From Spirochaetales bacterium (GTDB lineage Bacteria; Spirochaetota; Spirochaetia; Sphaerochaetales; Sphaerochaetaceae): a stretch of 8,282 nucleotides of DNA. The stretch's first letter is position 1. Every line of letters starts with the position of its first letter. The stretch is from contig JALFRH010000259.1 in the NCBI GenBank assembly GCA_022785155.1, positions 1 through 8,282 on the forward strand, given 5' to 3'. A program made the position numbers and the translations under genes. Below the pieces are notes generated by a model, which saw only the letters and a list, made by a program, of their open reading frames with translations, was not told the DNA's origin and did no database searches. This document shows positions 1 to 6,682 of the stretch, piece after piece.

Positions 1-286
1 CTCCCTCTATGAAGGTATCATCCTGGATAAAGATGGAAATACCCTTAACGCAAACCTTACCGACTATGGTACACCTATGATCTATGAGGCACCTGAAGAC
101 TTTAAGAGCGTCCTTATAGATGTAGATGATCCTGATGGTCCGTTTGGAGCAAAATCCATAAGTGAAATTGCATGTAACGGTGCGGCTCCTGCCATAGGTA
201 TAGCAATCCACGATGCTTGTGGAGTGTGGGTCAGAAGTTGGCCTATGAGTCCTGAAAAGATCCTCAAAGGTCTAGGAAAGATTTGA
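1..286 (+). CDS. Molybdenum hydroxylase (xanthine dehydrogenase/aldehyde oxidase family) large subunit, C-terminal fragment
   Basis: This is the last 94 codons or so of a gene that enters from the left edge; the open frame starts at base 2. The protein is the molybdopterin-binding subunit of a xanthine dehydrogenase/aldehyde oxidase-type hydroxylase, which hydroxylates purines or other N-heterocycles and aldehydes at a Mo-pterin centre. The visible part carries the family's C-terminal signature GPFGAKSISE. Its final Glu matches the catalytic base of the usual GAKGxGE motif, although both glycines near it are Ser here. APAIGIAIHDACGV and the closing SPEKIL are also typical of family C-termini. 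The selenium genes further right suggest a selenium-dependent member, but the diagnostic regions lie outside the window. A terminator follows directly, so this is the last gene of its transcript. The family call is firm; substrate and selenium dependence are inference. Confidence 0.9.
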   Translation, partial: SLYEGIILDKDGNTLNANLTDYGTPMIYEAPEDFKSVLIDVDDPDGPFGAKSISEIACNGAAPAIGIAIHDACGVWVRSWPMSPEKILKGLGKI

Positions 287-290
287 AATA

Positions 291-323
291 CAGCTGTCAG
301 GCCCTCTGTCTGGCAGCTTTTTT
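291..323 (+). terminator. Rho-independent terminator after the molybdenum hydroxylase gene
   Basis: A 9-bp stem pairs AGCTGTCAG (292-300) with CTGGCAGCT (310-318), with one G-T wobble and a 9-base loop. It runs straight into six Ts (318-323). It starts a few bases after the TGA at 284-286, where an intrinsic terminator is expected. Confidence 0.85.
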
Positions 324-520
324 CTCGATATAATAATGATCATCCTTTTTATGAGGCATAAATCCAGGTTCCTTGAAAGTGTACATGTAATGGATGATCT
401 AAAAAACGGAGACACATGGAAGAAAAGCAATAGAGAAAAGGGGCGGAGGCTCTAGGCACCTTTCTCTTTTCCAGTGGTTGGAATACAATAGTTGAATCTT
501 GATGATGACAGAGGTGTTCT
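324..520 (+). other. Non-coding leader region upstream of the threonine aldolase-like gene
   Basis: No convincing gene is present. An 8-bp inverted repeat, GATCATCC (338-345) and GGATGATC (392-399), encloses 46 bases that include the palindrome TACATGTA (382-389). A TATAAT at 329-334 has no good -35 partner. TACAAT at 484-489 is a better-placed -10 for the gene at 521, also with a weak -35. The ribosome site GAGGTG (511-516) lies just before the ATG. I do not recognise a known riboswitch class. Confidence 0.4.
432..470 (+). other. Stem-loop with a short T run upstream of the threonine aldolase-like gene
   Basis: AGAGAAA plus GG (432-441, with one bulged A) pairs with CCTTTCTCT (459-467). This gives a 9-bp stem around a G-rich 17-base loop, followed by a four-base T run (467-470). 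It could be a weak terminator or attenuator, or simply a structured leader. Most of the stem is A-T, so stability is moderate and the function is unknown. Confidence 0.35.
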
Positions 521-1546
521 ATGCTTTCTTTTGAATGTGACTATAATAACGGTGCTGCTCCAAAGGTGCTCCAGGCAATAATCGACTCAAACTCCACTTA
601 TGTTCCTGGTTATGGCTTTGATGAATATACAAAGAGTGCAGAAGAAAAGATCAAGGCTGCAATTGGAAAGAGCGATGTAGATATTGAGTTTGTAAACGGT
701 GGAACCCAGGCCAATCAGCTGGTGATCTCCACAATGCTCAAGGATTATGAAGGGGTGGTAGCTGCCGACACAGGCCATGTAAATACCCATGAGTCAGGGG
801 CAATAGAGTATACAGGCCATAAGGTGATGACAATAAAAAACGAAGATGGAAAGATTGAAAGCGGGAAGCTGGAGGCATTCCTTTCCGCCTACCATCGTGA
901 CGGAAACAAAGACGCCATCGTTTATCCAGGTATGGTTTATATCTCCCATCCAACGGAGAACGGCACCCTTTACTCCAAAAAAGAACTTACAGACTTGAAG
1001 AGTGTCGCTTCAAAATACTCTATTCCTCTCTATCTTGACGGCGCTCGTCTCAGCTATGGCCTTGAAAGCAAGGAGACGGATGTAACGCTATCTGATATCG
1101 CTGAGCTCTGTGACGTCTTCTATATAGGTGGAACAAAGTGCGGGGCTCTCAGCGGAGAGGCCATAGTATTTGATAAGGGAATGAGACCAGATCATTTCTG
1201 GGCAAGAAAGAAACAGCACGGAGCCCTTTCCGCCAAAGGAAGGCTGTTGGGTGTTCAGTTTGACGCCCTCTTTACAGATGGATACTACAATGAATTGGGC
1301 CGCCATGCCATACAGATGGCTGAGAGACTAAAGAAGATTCTCAAAGACAAGGGATATCGGTTCCATATGTATTCACCTACAAACCAGCAGTATGTTGTAG
1401 TGGATAACGAGAAGATGAAGGAGCTGGAAAAGAGTGTCAGATTCGGTTTCTGGGACTTGGTTGACGAAAACCATACAGCCATCAGATTCTGCACTTCATG
1501 GTCCACAACAGACGAAGACTTGGATGAATTGGAAAAAATACTCTAA
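521..1546 (+). CDS. ltaE: Low-specificity L-threonine aldolase-like PLP enzyme (beta-eliminating lyase family)
   Basis: The 341-residue length is normal for fold-type I PLP enzymes of the threonine aldolase group, which cleave threonine or allo-threonine to glycine and acetaldehyde. The cofactor site is visible. DGARL (173-177) supplies the Asp that pairs with the pyridine nitrogen and a downstream Arg. GGTKCGAL (203-210) holds the Schiff-base Lys206. GGTQAN (60-65) is the phosphate-binding turn. His86 and His90, in the HVNTHES segment, are candidates for the residue stacking on the ring. The protein has no signal peptide and should be cytosolic. The start at 521 is supported by GAGGTG a few bases upstream. 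The neighbours are a terminated molybdenum hydroxylase gene and a sensor kinase, neither obviously linked to glycine metabolism. A related beta-lyase activity on another amino acid cannot be excluded, so the family is sure and the exact substrate less so. Confidence 0.82.
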   Translation: MLSFECDYNNGAAPKVLQAIIDSNSTYVPGYGFDEYTKSAEEKIKAAIGKSDVDIEFVNGGTQANQLVISTMLKDYEGVVAADTGHVNTHESGAIEYTGHKVMTIKNEDGKIESGKLEAFLSAYHRDGNKDAIVYPGMVYISHPTENGTLYSKKELTDLKSVASKYSIPLYLDGARLSYGLESKETDVTLSDIAELCDVFYIGGTKCGALSGEAIVFDKGMRPDHFWARKKQHGALSAKGRLLGVQFDALFTDGYYNELGRHAIQMAERLKKILKDKGYRFHMYSPTNQQYVVVDNEKMKELEKSVRFGFWDLVDENHTAIRFCTSWSTTDEDLDELEKIL

Positions 1547-1555
1547 GTATCCTTT

Positions 1556-1584
1556 TTGTCTTTATTTTCTATCACTGGTATGTT
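1556..1584 (+). promoter_or_regulatory. Candidate sigma-70-type promoter for the hybrid kinase
   Basis: TTGTCT (1556-1561) and TATGTT (1579-1584) are separated by 17 bases. The -10 is preceded by TGG, giving an extended -10. Transcription would start near 1591, leaving a short leader with the ribosome site AGGAGGAG (1597-1604) before the ATG at 1607. Each hexamer matches consensus at four of six positions, so this is a prediction only. It would let the kinase be expressed separately from the upstream enzyme. Confidence 0.4.
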
Positions 1585-1606
1585 GAAATGATAAGTAGGA
1601 GGAGTA

Positions 1607-4486
1607 ATGAGAAAGTCAGCATCTTTTTTAAAAAGATTCTTACCTTATTTGATTGTGACAATTACCATCATGATCCTCCTTCTGGTTTTTCATGACTCCA
1701 ATTTCAAAATAGTCAGCAATGGTTCAATGCAGCTTTTGGAGGAGACCACCAACAAAAAAAAGACTCTCTTGTCTGAAAAATTCCAAAGCAACAAGACTTT
1801 GGTCAAATCCCTTGCCTTTGCTTATAGTGACGACTTTGCATCCCAGGATAAGGATTTTTTCACCCCCTTGGCCATTATGGAAGCCAATACTGGCTTCGAT
1901 TACATAAGGTTTATAAATAAGGATGGTATGAGCCATACATCCAAGGGCCTTGAGGCGGATTGCTCGGACAGACCCTATTTTGTCAGGGGAATGGCAGGGG
2001 AGACCGGAGTGTGTGACGTACAAAACTCCAGACTTAACGGGGAATCCATGATAGGTTTTTTCTCTCCTGTGGAAAACGATGGAGAGTATATAGGAGTCCT
2101 TGTAGGCTTCATAAGCCAAAGAAACCTGTCTTTCCTGCTGGAAAATGAGATATTCAGCTTATCTGTAGATACCTATATTATTGATAAAGATGGCCTGATA
2201 GTAGGTTCCGATGACGTTTCTCTCTTAAACCTCAATATAGAAGATAAAGTCGGAGGCAGCCTACTGGATTCAATAAAGGAATATACTTATTCCACAAAAA
2301 ATGGCATTGAAAACATTTTGGGTGACAAATCCGGTTCTGGTCAGGCTCTTATCTCCCGTATAGGAAATGAAGAATACTTCTTGTTGATGAAGTTCCCTCA
2401 AGAAAACATCGAAAAGATTGCATCTATAATTGGAAAGAGCGGCAACTCCCTCTTTGTTTCCCTTCTTGTGATCTTCATCTTCTTCAGCCTCTATACCATC
2501 ATCTACTGGTTCTTATCCAACAAAAAAAGCAGAAGAATGAGGAATCTCATTGTGGAGGGAATCGTTGAAAATGACGATATGGTCCTTTTGCTGAACAACG
2601 AAGGGGCGGTTGAAGTAATAAAGGACAGCAAGACCTTCAAAGGCTTGAATGCTGAAGTGGGTGCAACAATTCCCCTCTCTTCTGTAATATCCAGTTTTAT
2701 TTTCCGCCTCAATCATGGTAGTGATTCCTTCGTTTCAACTTTCAATGCCTCCATTGAAAGTGCAAGAAAAGGAACGGGAGAGAATATCGTATTTGTTGAA
2801 TCCTTTGTATTGGATGGTGAATTGAACTACCTTCAGTTTATGTTCAGGGGAACATACGAAGGAAAGAAACCTGTGGTGGTAATTACTGTAAGACTTGTCA
2901 CCAAGGTGTTGGAGCAGGAAAAGAAGGAGAAGGAAAGACTCCAGGAGGCCCTGGAAGAAGCTGAGGCGGCAGCAAAGGCCAAAAGTACCTTCCTTGCAAA
3001 CATGTCCCATGATCTCAGGACTCCTATGAATGCTATTATGGGGTATACGAATCTTGCCCTCTCCAATGTCTCTGATCCTAAGAAGGAAAGCAAGTATCTG
3101 GAGAGAATAACGGAGTCGTCAAAACAGCTGTTGGAACTACTTAACGATGCTTTGGACATGACCATAATTGAAGGTGGAAAAATAAGCCTTGAAGAGGATC
3201 TCTGCTCTCTGAGGGATGTTCTTGCATCCATTGAAAGCCTGACGGAGACAATGGCGGAGACAAAGGGACAGATGCTCCATATGAATGTAGAGTATCTTCT
3301 GCATGAAAACGTTTATGTGGATAAAGTGAGATTGAATCAGATTCTCCTCAACTGCGTCACCAATGCCATCAAGTACACCCCTGAAGGTGGAGAAGTATGG
3401 ATCAGCCTTAATGAAAAGAGCTGTGACTGTGTAGACAAGAGTATCTTCATCTTCAAAATCAAGGACAATGGAATAGGAATGTCGGAGGAGTTTTTGACAC
3501 GTATCTGGGAACCCTTCGAAAGAGAGAGGAACACTACTGTATCCAGAATCCAGGGTACCGGCTTGGGTATGGCCATTACCAAGAACCTTGTCACCCTTAT
3601 GAAGGGTGAAATTAAAGTTGAAAGTACCAGAGGAAAGGGCAGTGAGTTTACTATCACTCTTCCTCTGCGTTTTGATGTAAATAGAAAGAGTGGCTTGAAA
3701 TCATATTCAGGCAAAAAGGCATTGGTAGTAGGAAACACAAAGACAGTACAGAGTCTTCCTCCTCTTTTGGAGAAACTGGGGCTCTCCGTCTCCATTTCCC
3801 AAAGCTATGATGATGCCGTGTCAAAGGCAAAGGACGTGGATGTCTTGGTTCTCGATATGACAATTCCAAGGACAAGGGGAATGGAAACAATATCCAATCT
3901 AAGGAAGACAATCGGGGAAAAGGCACTCTTTATCGTCACCACATATAAACTGAAGGATGATGAGAAGTTGGAGGAATATGGCGTCAACGCCTATGCTCCG
4001 AAACCTGTATTCTTCTCTGATATCCAGAGAATACTCTCCCTTTGTCCTTTGGAGGACGGTTCCATCTTCGTAACAAGATCAGAAATGGATTTAAGGGGAA
4101 AGAATGTCCTTCTGGTGGAAGACAATGACCTCAATAGGGAGATAGCCCAGACCATACTGGAAGGTATCGGGATGAATGTAGAAAGCGCTGTAAACGGCCA
4201 AGAGGCTGTAGATAAAGTAAGTTCCTCCCCTTCGGATAGATATGATATCATTCTCATGGATATCCAGATGCCGGTGATGGATGGATACGAGGCGACAGGG
4301 AGAATCAGGAGTCTTGATGACAAAAAGAAGGCCTCGATTCCTATTATTTCCATGACGGCCAATGCGTTCCCGGAAGACAGGACAAAGGCTTTGGACAGCG
4401 GTATGAACGGACATGTGCCAAAGCCTTTCGAAATAACGGTTCTGGTCTCGGAGATGATAGAGGCCATCCTTTCAAGAGATAATTGA
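1607..4486 (+). CDS. Membrane hybrid sensor histidine kinase with extracytoplasmic Cache-like sensor and two receiver domains
   Basis: This 959-residue protein senses an external signal and starts a phosphorelay. A membrane segment (about 13-28) precedes an extracytoplasmic region (29-280) that looks like a double-Cache fold: DRPYFVRGMAGETGV (121-135) is a typical Cache segment, and Cys119 and Cys136 could form a disulfide. A second membrane segment spans about 280-303. A PAS-like cytoplasmic stretch (about 311-430) and a charged coiled coil (434-458) lead to HisKA with SHDLRTP (467-473; phospho-accepting His468). The ATPase domain has an N-box around Asn582-Asn586, DNGIGM (620-625) and GTGLGM (650-655). 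Receiver 1 (about 703-815) keeps Asp750, Thr778 and Lys799, but Gly709-Asn710 replace its acidic pair. Receiver 2 (about 832-955) is complete: Glu838, Asp839, Asp885, Thr917, Lys939. No HPt or DNA-binding domain is present, so the output partner is encoded elsewhere. AGGAGGAG precedes the start. The ligand is unknown. Confidence 0.93.
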   Translation: MRKSASFLKRFLPYLIVTITIMILLLVFHDSNFKIVSNGSMQLLEETTNKKKTLLSEKFQSNKTLVKSLAFAYSDDFASQDKDFFTPLAIMEANTGFDYIRFINKDGMSHTSKGLEADCSDRPYFVRGMAGETGVCDVQNSRLNGESMIGFFSPVENDGEYIGVLVGFISQRNLSFLLENEIFSLSVDTYIIDKDGLIVGSDDVSLLNLNIEDKVGGSLLDSIKEYTYSTKNGIENILGDKSGSGQALISRIGNEEYFLLMKFPQENIEKIASIIGKSGNSLFVSLLVIFIFFSLYTIIYWFLSNKKSRRMRNLIVEGIVENDDMVLLLNNEGAVEVIKDSKTFKGLNAEVGATIPLSSVISSFIFRLNHGSDSFVSTFNASIESARKGTGENIVFVESFVLDGELNYLQFMFRGTYEGKKPVVVITVRLVTKVLEQEKKEKERLQEALEEAEAAAKAKSTFLANMSHDLRTPMNAIMGYTNLALSNVSDPKKESKYLERITESSKQLLELLNDALDMTIIEGGKISLEEDLCSLRDVLASIESLTETMAETKGQMLHMNVEYLLHENVYVDKVRLNQILLNCVTNAIKYTPEGGEVWISLNEKSCDCVDKSIFIFKIKDNGIGMSEEFLTRIWEPFERERNTTVSRIQGTGLGMAITKNLVTLMKGEIKVESTRGKGSEFTITLPLRFDVNRKSGLKSYSGKKALVVGNTKTVQSLPPLLEKLGLSVSISQSYDDAVSKAKDVDVLVLDMTIPRTRGMETISNLRKTIGEKALFIVTTYKLKDDEKLEEYGVNAYAPKPVFFSDIQRILSLCPLEDGSIFVTRSEMDLRGKNVLLVEDNDLNREIAQTILEGIGMNVESAVNGQEAVDKVSSSPSDRYDIILMDIQMPVMDGYEATGRIRSLDDKKKASIPIISMTANAFPEDRTKALDSGMNGHVPKPFEITVLVSEMIEAILSRDN

Positions 4487-5425
4487 TCACTCCATCTTTG
4501 AAAACAGGATGGAAACATCTCCTCCGCAGATCATATTCAAATCGCCCTTTGCAGAGAGATTATAGTGGATGATCTTTGATTCCTCTCCCTTCTCCAACAT
4601 TCTCTTGGCTTCCTCGATGGTCTCCTTCTCAACTCTTCCTCCTCCTACGGTACCATACACACACCCTGTTTCGGATATGAATATCTCGGAGCCTACAGCT
4701 CTTGGAGCCGAGCCACGTTTCTCTACGATACGGGCTGAGATACCTTTGTCATCCATGGCTTTTCTCAGATAGGAAGGGTCCAGGGTGACGGTGTTTTTCG
4801 TGTCTCTGAATACTCCTATGATTTCTGAAAGAATGGAGATGGCTATTTCACCGGGAGTTACTGCTCCGATAGGTAGGCCTATAGGGGCATGTACGTTCTT
4901 CAGTTCCTCATCAGTAATGCCTTTCTCCTTTAACAGGGCGAAGGTGGTGGCTACCTTTCCTTTGCTTCCGATCATGCCGATATATGAATAGTTGCTTTTG
5001 AGACACCACTCAAGACAAGCCCTGTCATACACGTGGCCATGGGTTAAGATGATATAATATGGACGGAAGAATGGAGACTTTTTTGAGTGGAATGAAGAAT
5101 ATGGCTCCAAAATAAGCTCTTCGCCGTGGTTGAACCTTTCCCTGTTCAATACTTCTTCCCTTTCATCTATGACAGTGACCTTCATCTCCAGGACTGCCGC
5201 CACTTCACTGATTGCCTTGGACACATGGCCTGCACCGAATATCACCAGGTGCGGTTCGGCCTTTATTGTTTCCTTAAGATCTGGGTTTTCCCAGTCTCCA
5301 TCTCCTTCTTTGTATATCAGCTTTCCGTTTTGGTATAGAGCCACGCTGGAAGGGAAGATTGTTCTTCTCTCCACATCTCCTTTCTGGAGTAGGGAGTAAA
5401 GGGTAGAGTAGGATTCTTTATGCAT
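4487..5425 (-). CDS. XdhC-family molybdenum hydroxylase maturation factor with reversed domain order
   Basis: XdhC proteins bind molybdenum cofactor and help load it, after sulfuration, into xanthine dehydrogenase-type enzymes. This 312-residue protein has both parts of the family. A Rossmann-like domain contains GAGHVSKA (64-71), a VIDER strand (85-89), LTHGHVYD (127-134), IGSKGK (152-157) and PIGLPIGA (181-188). The XdhC/CoxI domain contains KRGSAPR (236-242), GTVGGGRVE (258-266) and MICGGD (298-303). In typical members the XdhC/CoxI part comes first; here it is C-terminal. Residues 5-16 (SYSTLYSLLQKG) resemble the usual start of an XdhC/CoxI domain and may be a remnant. The start overlaps the end of the cysteine desulfurase gene by 8 bases, and AGGAGG (5435-5440 on this strand) lies inside that gene, so the two are probably translated together. 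The pairing suggests sulfur or selenium transfer to the cofactor. The family is firm; the selenium role is inference. Confidence 0.88.
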   Translation of the reverse strand: MHKESYSTLYSLLQKGDVERRTIFPSSVALYQNGKLIYKEGDGDWENPDLKETIKAEPHLVIFGAGHVSKAISEVAAVLEMKVTVIDEREEVLNRERFNHGEELILEPYSSFHSKKSPFFRPYYIILTHGHVYDRACLEWCLKSNYSYIGMIGSKGKVATTFALLKEKGITDEELKNVHAPIGLPIGAVTPGEIAISILSEIIGVFRDTKNTVTLDPSYLRKAMDDKGISARIVEKRGSAPRAVGSEIFISETGCVYGTVGGGRVEKETIEEAKRMLEKGEESKIIHYNLSAKGDLNMICGGDVSILFSKME

Positions 5426-6560
5426 TTTCCATAACCTCCTTCAATAGTGCAAGAGTATATTCTATCTCATCTTTTGTAGTGAATGGACCGGGAGAGAACC
5501 TGAGTGTACCCCTAGGGTATGTTCCCAAGGCTTCATGGGCTGAGGGGGAACAGTGAAGCCCCACTCTTGTTTCTATGCCTCCTCTTTCCAATAGAAGAGC
5601 AGAAACTTCAGCTTCGTCTATGCCTTCTGTTTCAATGGAAACAACGTTGGTCCTCTCCTCCTTTATTCCTGCCCCAATGAGCTTTATGCCCTTAATACCA
5701 TATAAGCCTTCCATAAGTTCCCTTGTCCTCATCCCTTCATTTTCCCTAAGGGATGATAAGTTGTTGAGGATAAAGGAAAGGGAGTGCTCCAGCCCCACTA
5801 TTCCCGGCATGTTTTCAGTTCCAGGATTAAGCCTGTCAGGAAGAATATCCGGTACTTCTTGGAGATCGCTTTGGCTTCCTGTTCCACCTGCAACAAGGGG
5901 ATCCAGGGATAGCGCCACTTCCTTTCTGATGATTGCGCCTCCCATGCCTTGGGGCCCAAGGAGGCCTTTATGCCCTGTAAACGCCACAGCGGAGGCGTTC
6001 AGCCCTTCCATATCTATATTGAAAAAGGGTGCTGCCTGGGCGGCGTCTATGAAAAAGAGCAGATTGTGCTTTCTTGCAAACTCTCCAGGAACCTCCAGAT
6101 TCTGAACTGCCCCTGAAACATTCCCCGCCGCATTAATTATGATTGCCTTTGTTCTGGGAGTAAGGAGGGAGGGCAGTGTGGAGTAATCGTTGTATCCAAA
6201 TCCATCGGAGGGGATAAGTGAGTAGCTTATTCCCATTTGGTTTAGAGGTCTCATTACAGCGTTGTGCTCGTTATGTGACACTATTACATGGTCGTTTGGA
6301 CTCAGGTTTCCTTTAATAAGCCAATTCAAGGCCTCGGTGACATTTCTTGTAAAGGAAATGCACTCAGGATGGCGGTAATTAAATAGGGAGGAGAGTTTCT
6401 CCCTTAAAGAATATGCTGTGTCGAAGGCCTTGTATGAAAGGGAGCTTTCAGTTCTATTCGGGTTTACCACACCATTTTCTATATACTCCATCATGGCCCT
6501 TCCCAAACCTGGGGCTTTGGGAAAGGATGTGGCTGCATTATCTAGATAGATTCGCTTCAT
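5418..6560 (-). CDS. Cysteine desulfurase / selenocysteine lyase-like class V aminotransferase (EF2568-like family)
   Basis: This 380-residue PLP enzyme should remove sulfur from cysteine, or selenium from selenocysteine, and hold it on an active-site cysteine. MKRIYLDNAATSFPKAP is the standard N-terminus of the family. His99 (NEHNAV) stacks on the cofactor, Asp172 and Gln175 (IDAAQAA) contact the ring, Lys198 (FTGHKGLLGPQG) forms the Schiff base, and Cys337 (VGLHCSPSAH) is the persulfide/perselenide cysteine. PRGTLRFSPGPF (349-360) is the usual C-terminal signature. The GLHCSP form and the neighbourhood point to the EF2568-like group, known from selenium-dependent molybdenum hydroxylase clusters, rather than a housekeeping IscS. 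I chose the ATG at 6558-6560: an in-frame TTG at 6627-6629 would add 23 residues that precede the conserved start and overlap the promoter. No spaced ribosome site precedes this ATG. It is first in an operon with the XdhC gene. Confidence 0.9.
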   Translation of the reverse strand: MKRIYLDNAATSFPKAPGLGRAMMEYIENGVVNPNRTESSLSYKAFDTAYSLREKLSSLFNYRHPECISFTRNVTEALNWLIKGNLSPNDHVIVSHNEHNAVMRPLNQMGISYSLIPSDGFGYNDYSTLPSLLTPRTKAIIINAAGNVSGAVQNLEVPGEFARKHNLLFFIDAAQAAPFFNIDMEGLNASAVAFTGHKGLLGPQGMGGAIIRKEVALSLDPLVAGGTGSQSDLQEVPDILPDRLNPGTENMPGIVGLEHSLSFILNNLSSLRENEGMRTRELMEGLYGIKGIKLIGAGIKEERTNVVSIETEGIDEAEVSALLLERGGIETRVGLHCSPSAHEALGTYPRGTLRFSPGPFTTKDEIEYTLALLKEVMENA

Positions 6561-6566
6561 TCCTTG

Positions 6567-6597
6567 ATTATAGCATTGTCCATTAGATAAAAGTAAA
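6567..6597 (-). promoter_or_regulatory. Extended -10 promoter for the cysteine desulfurase-XdhC operon
   Basis: Reading the minus strand, TGCTATAAT (6575 to 6567) is a perfect TATAAT with an extended TGn. A weak -35, TTTACT, lies 19 bases upstream (6597-6592). Transcription would be expected to begin about seven bases past the -10, at or next to the ATG at 6560, giving a leaderless mRNA. A second possible -10, TACAAT, at 6641-6636 would instead give a leader of roughly 70 bases, but I see no good -35 for it. Confidence 0.5.
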
Positions 6598-6603
6598 TAA
6601 AAT
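6576..6603 (+). promoter_or_regulatory. Candidate promoter for the yedE-selD operon
   Basis: TTGTCC (6576-6581) and TAAAAT (6598-6603) are separated by 16 bases, with four and five of six matches to consensus. The start would lie near 6610, giving a leader of about 70 bases to the yedE ATG. The site interleaves with the divergent promoter on the minus strand. Other A/T-rich hexamers nearby, such as TTGCAA at 6614-6619, make the exact choice uncertain. Confidence 0.35.
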
Positions 6604-6682
6604 GGTAAGGATGTTGCAATTTGTTTCAATTAATCATTGTATTTTTTAAAACAGTATGGAAGAATATTGGACAGGAGGAGAT

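Noticed and set aside
284..318. TGA followed by a hairpin, as in a selenocysteine insertion site
   Set aside because: The TGA lies at the normal end of the hydroxylase family, and the hairpin is followed by six Ts, so it is a stop codon and an intrinsic terminator.
3991..4518. Minus-strand open frame of 175 codons
   Set aside because: It is antisense to the second receiver domain of the kinase and shows no recognisable domain.
5575..6105. Plus-strand open frame of 176 codons
   Set aside because: It lies wholly antisense to the well-supported cysteine desulfurase gene and has low-complexity Ser/Pro-rich content typical of a shadow frame.
6561..6629. TTG start giving a 23-residue N-terminal extension of the cysteine desulfurase
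   Set aside because: The added residues precede the conserved family N-terminus, there is no ribosome site before the TTG, and the stretch contains the likely promoter TGCTATAAT.
6656..6682. Upstream ATG adding nine residues to YedE
   Set aside because: The strong AGGAGGAG lies between this ATG and the one at 6683, at proper spacing for the latter.
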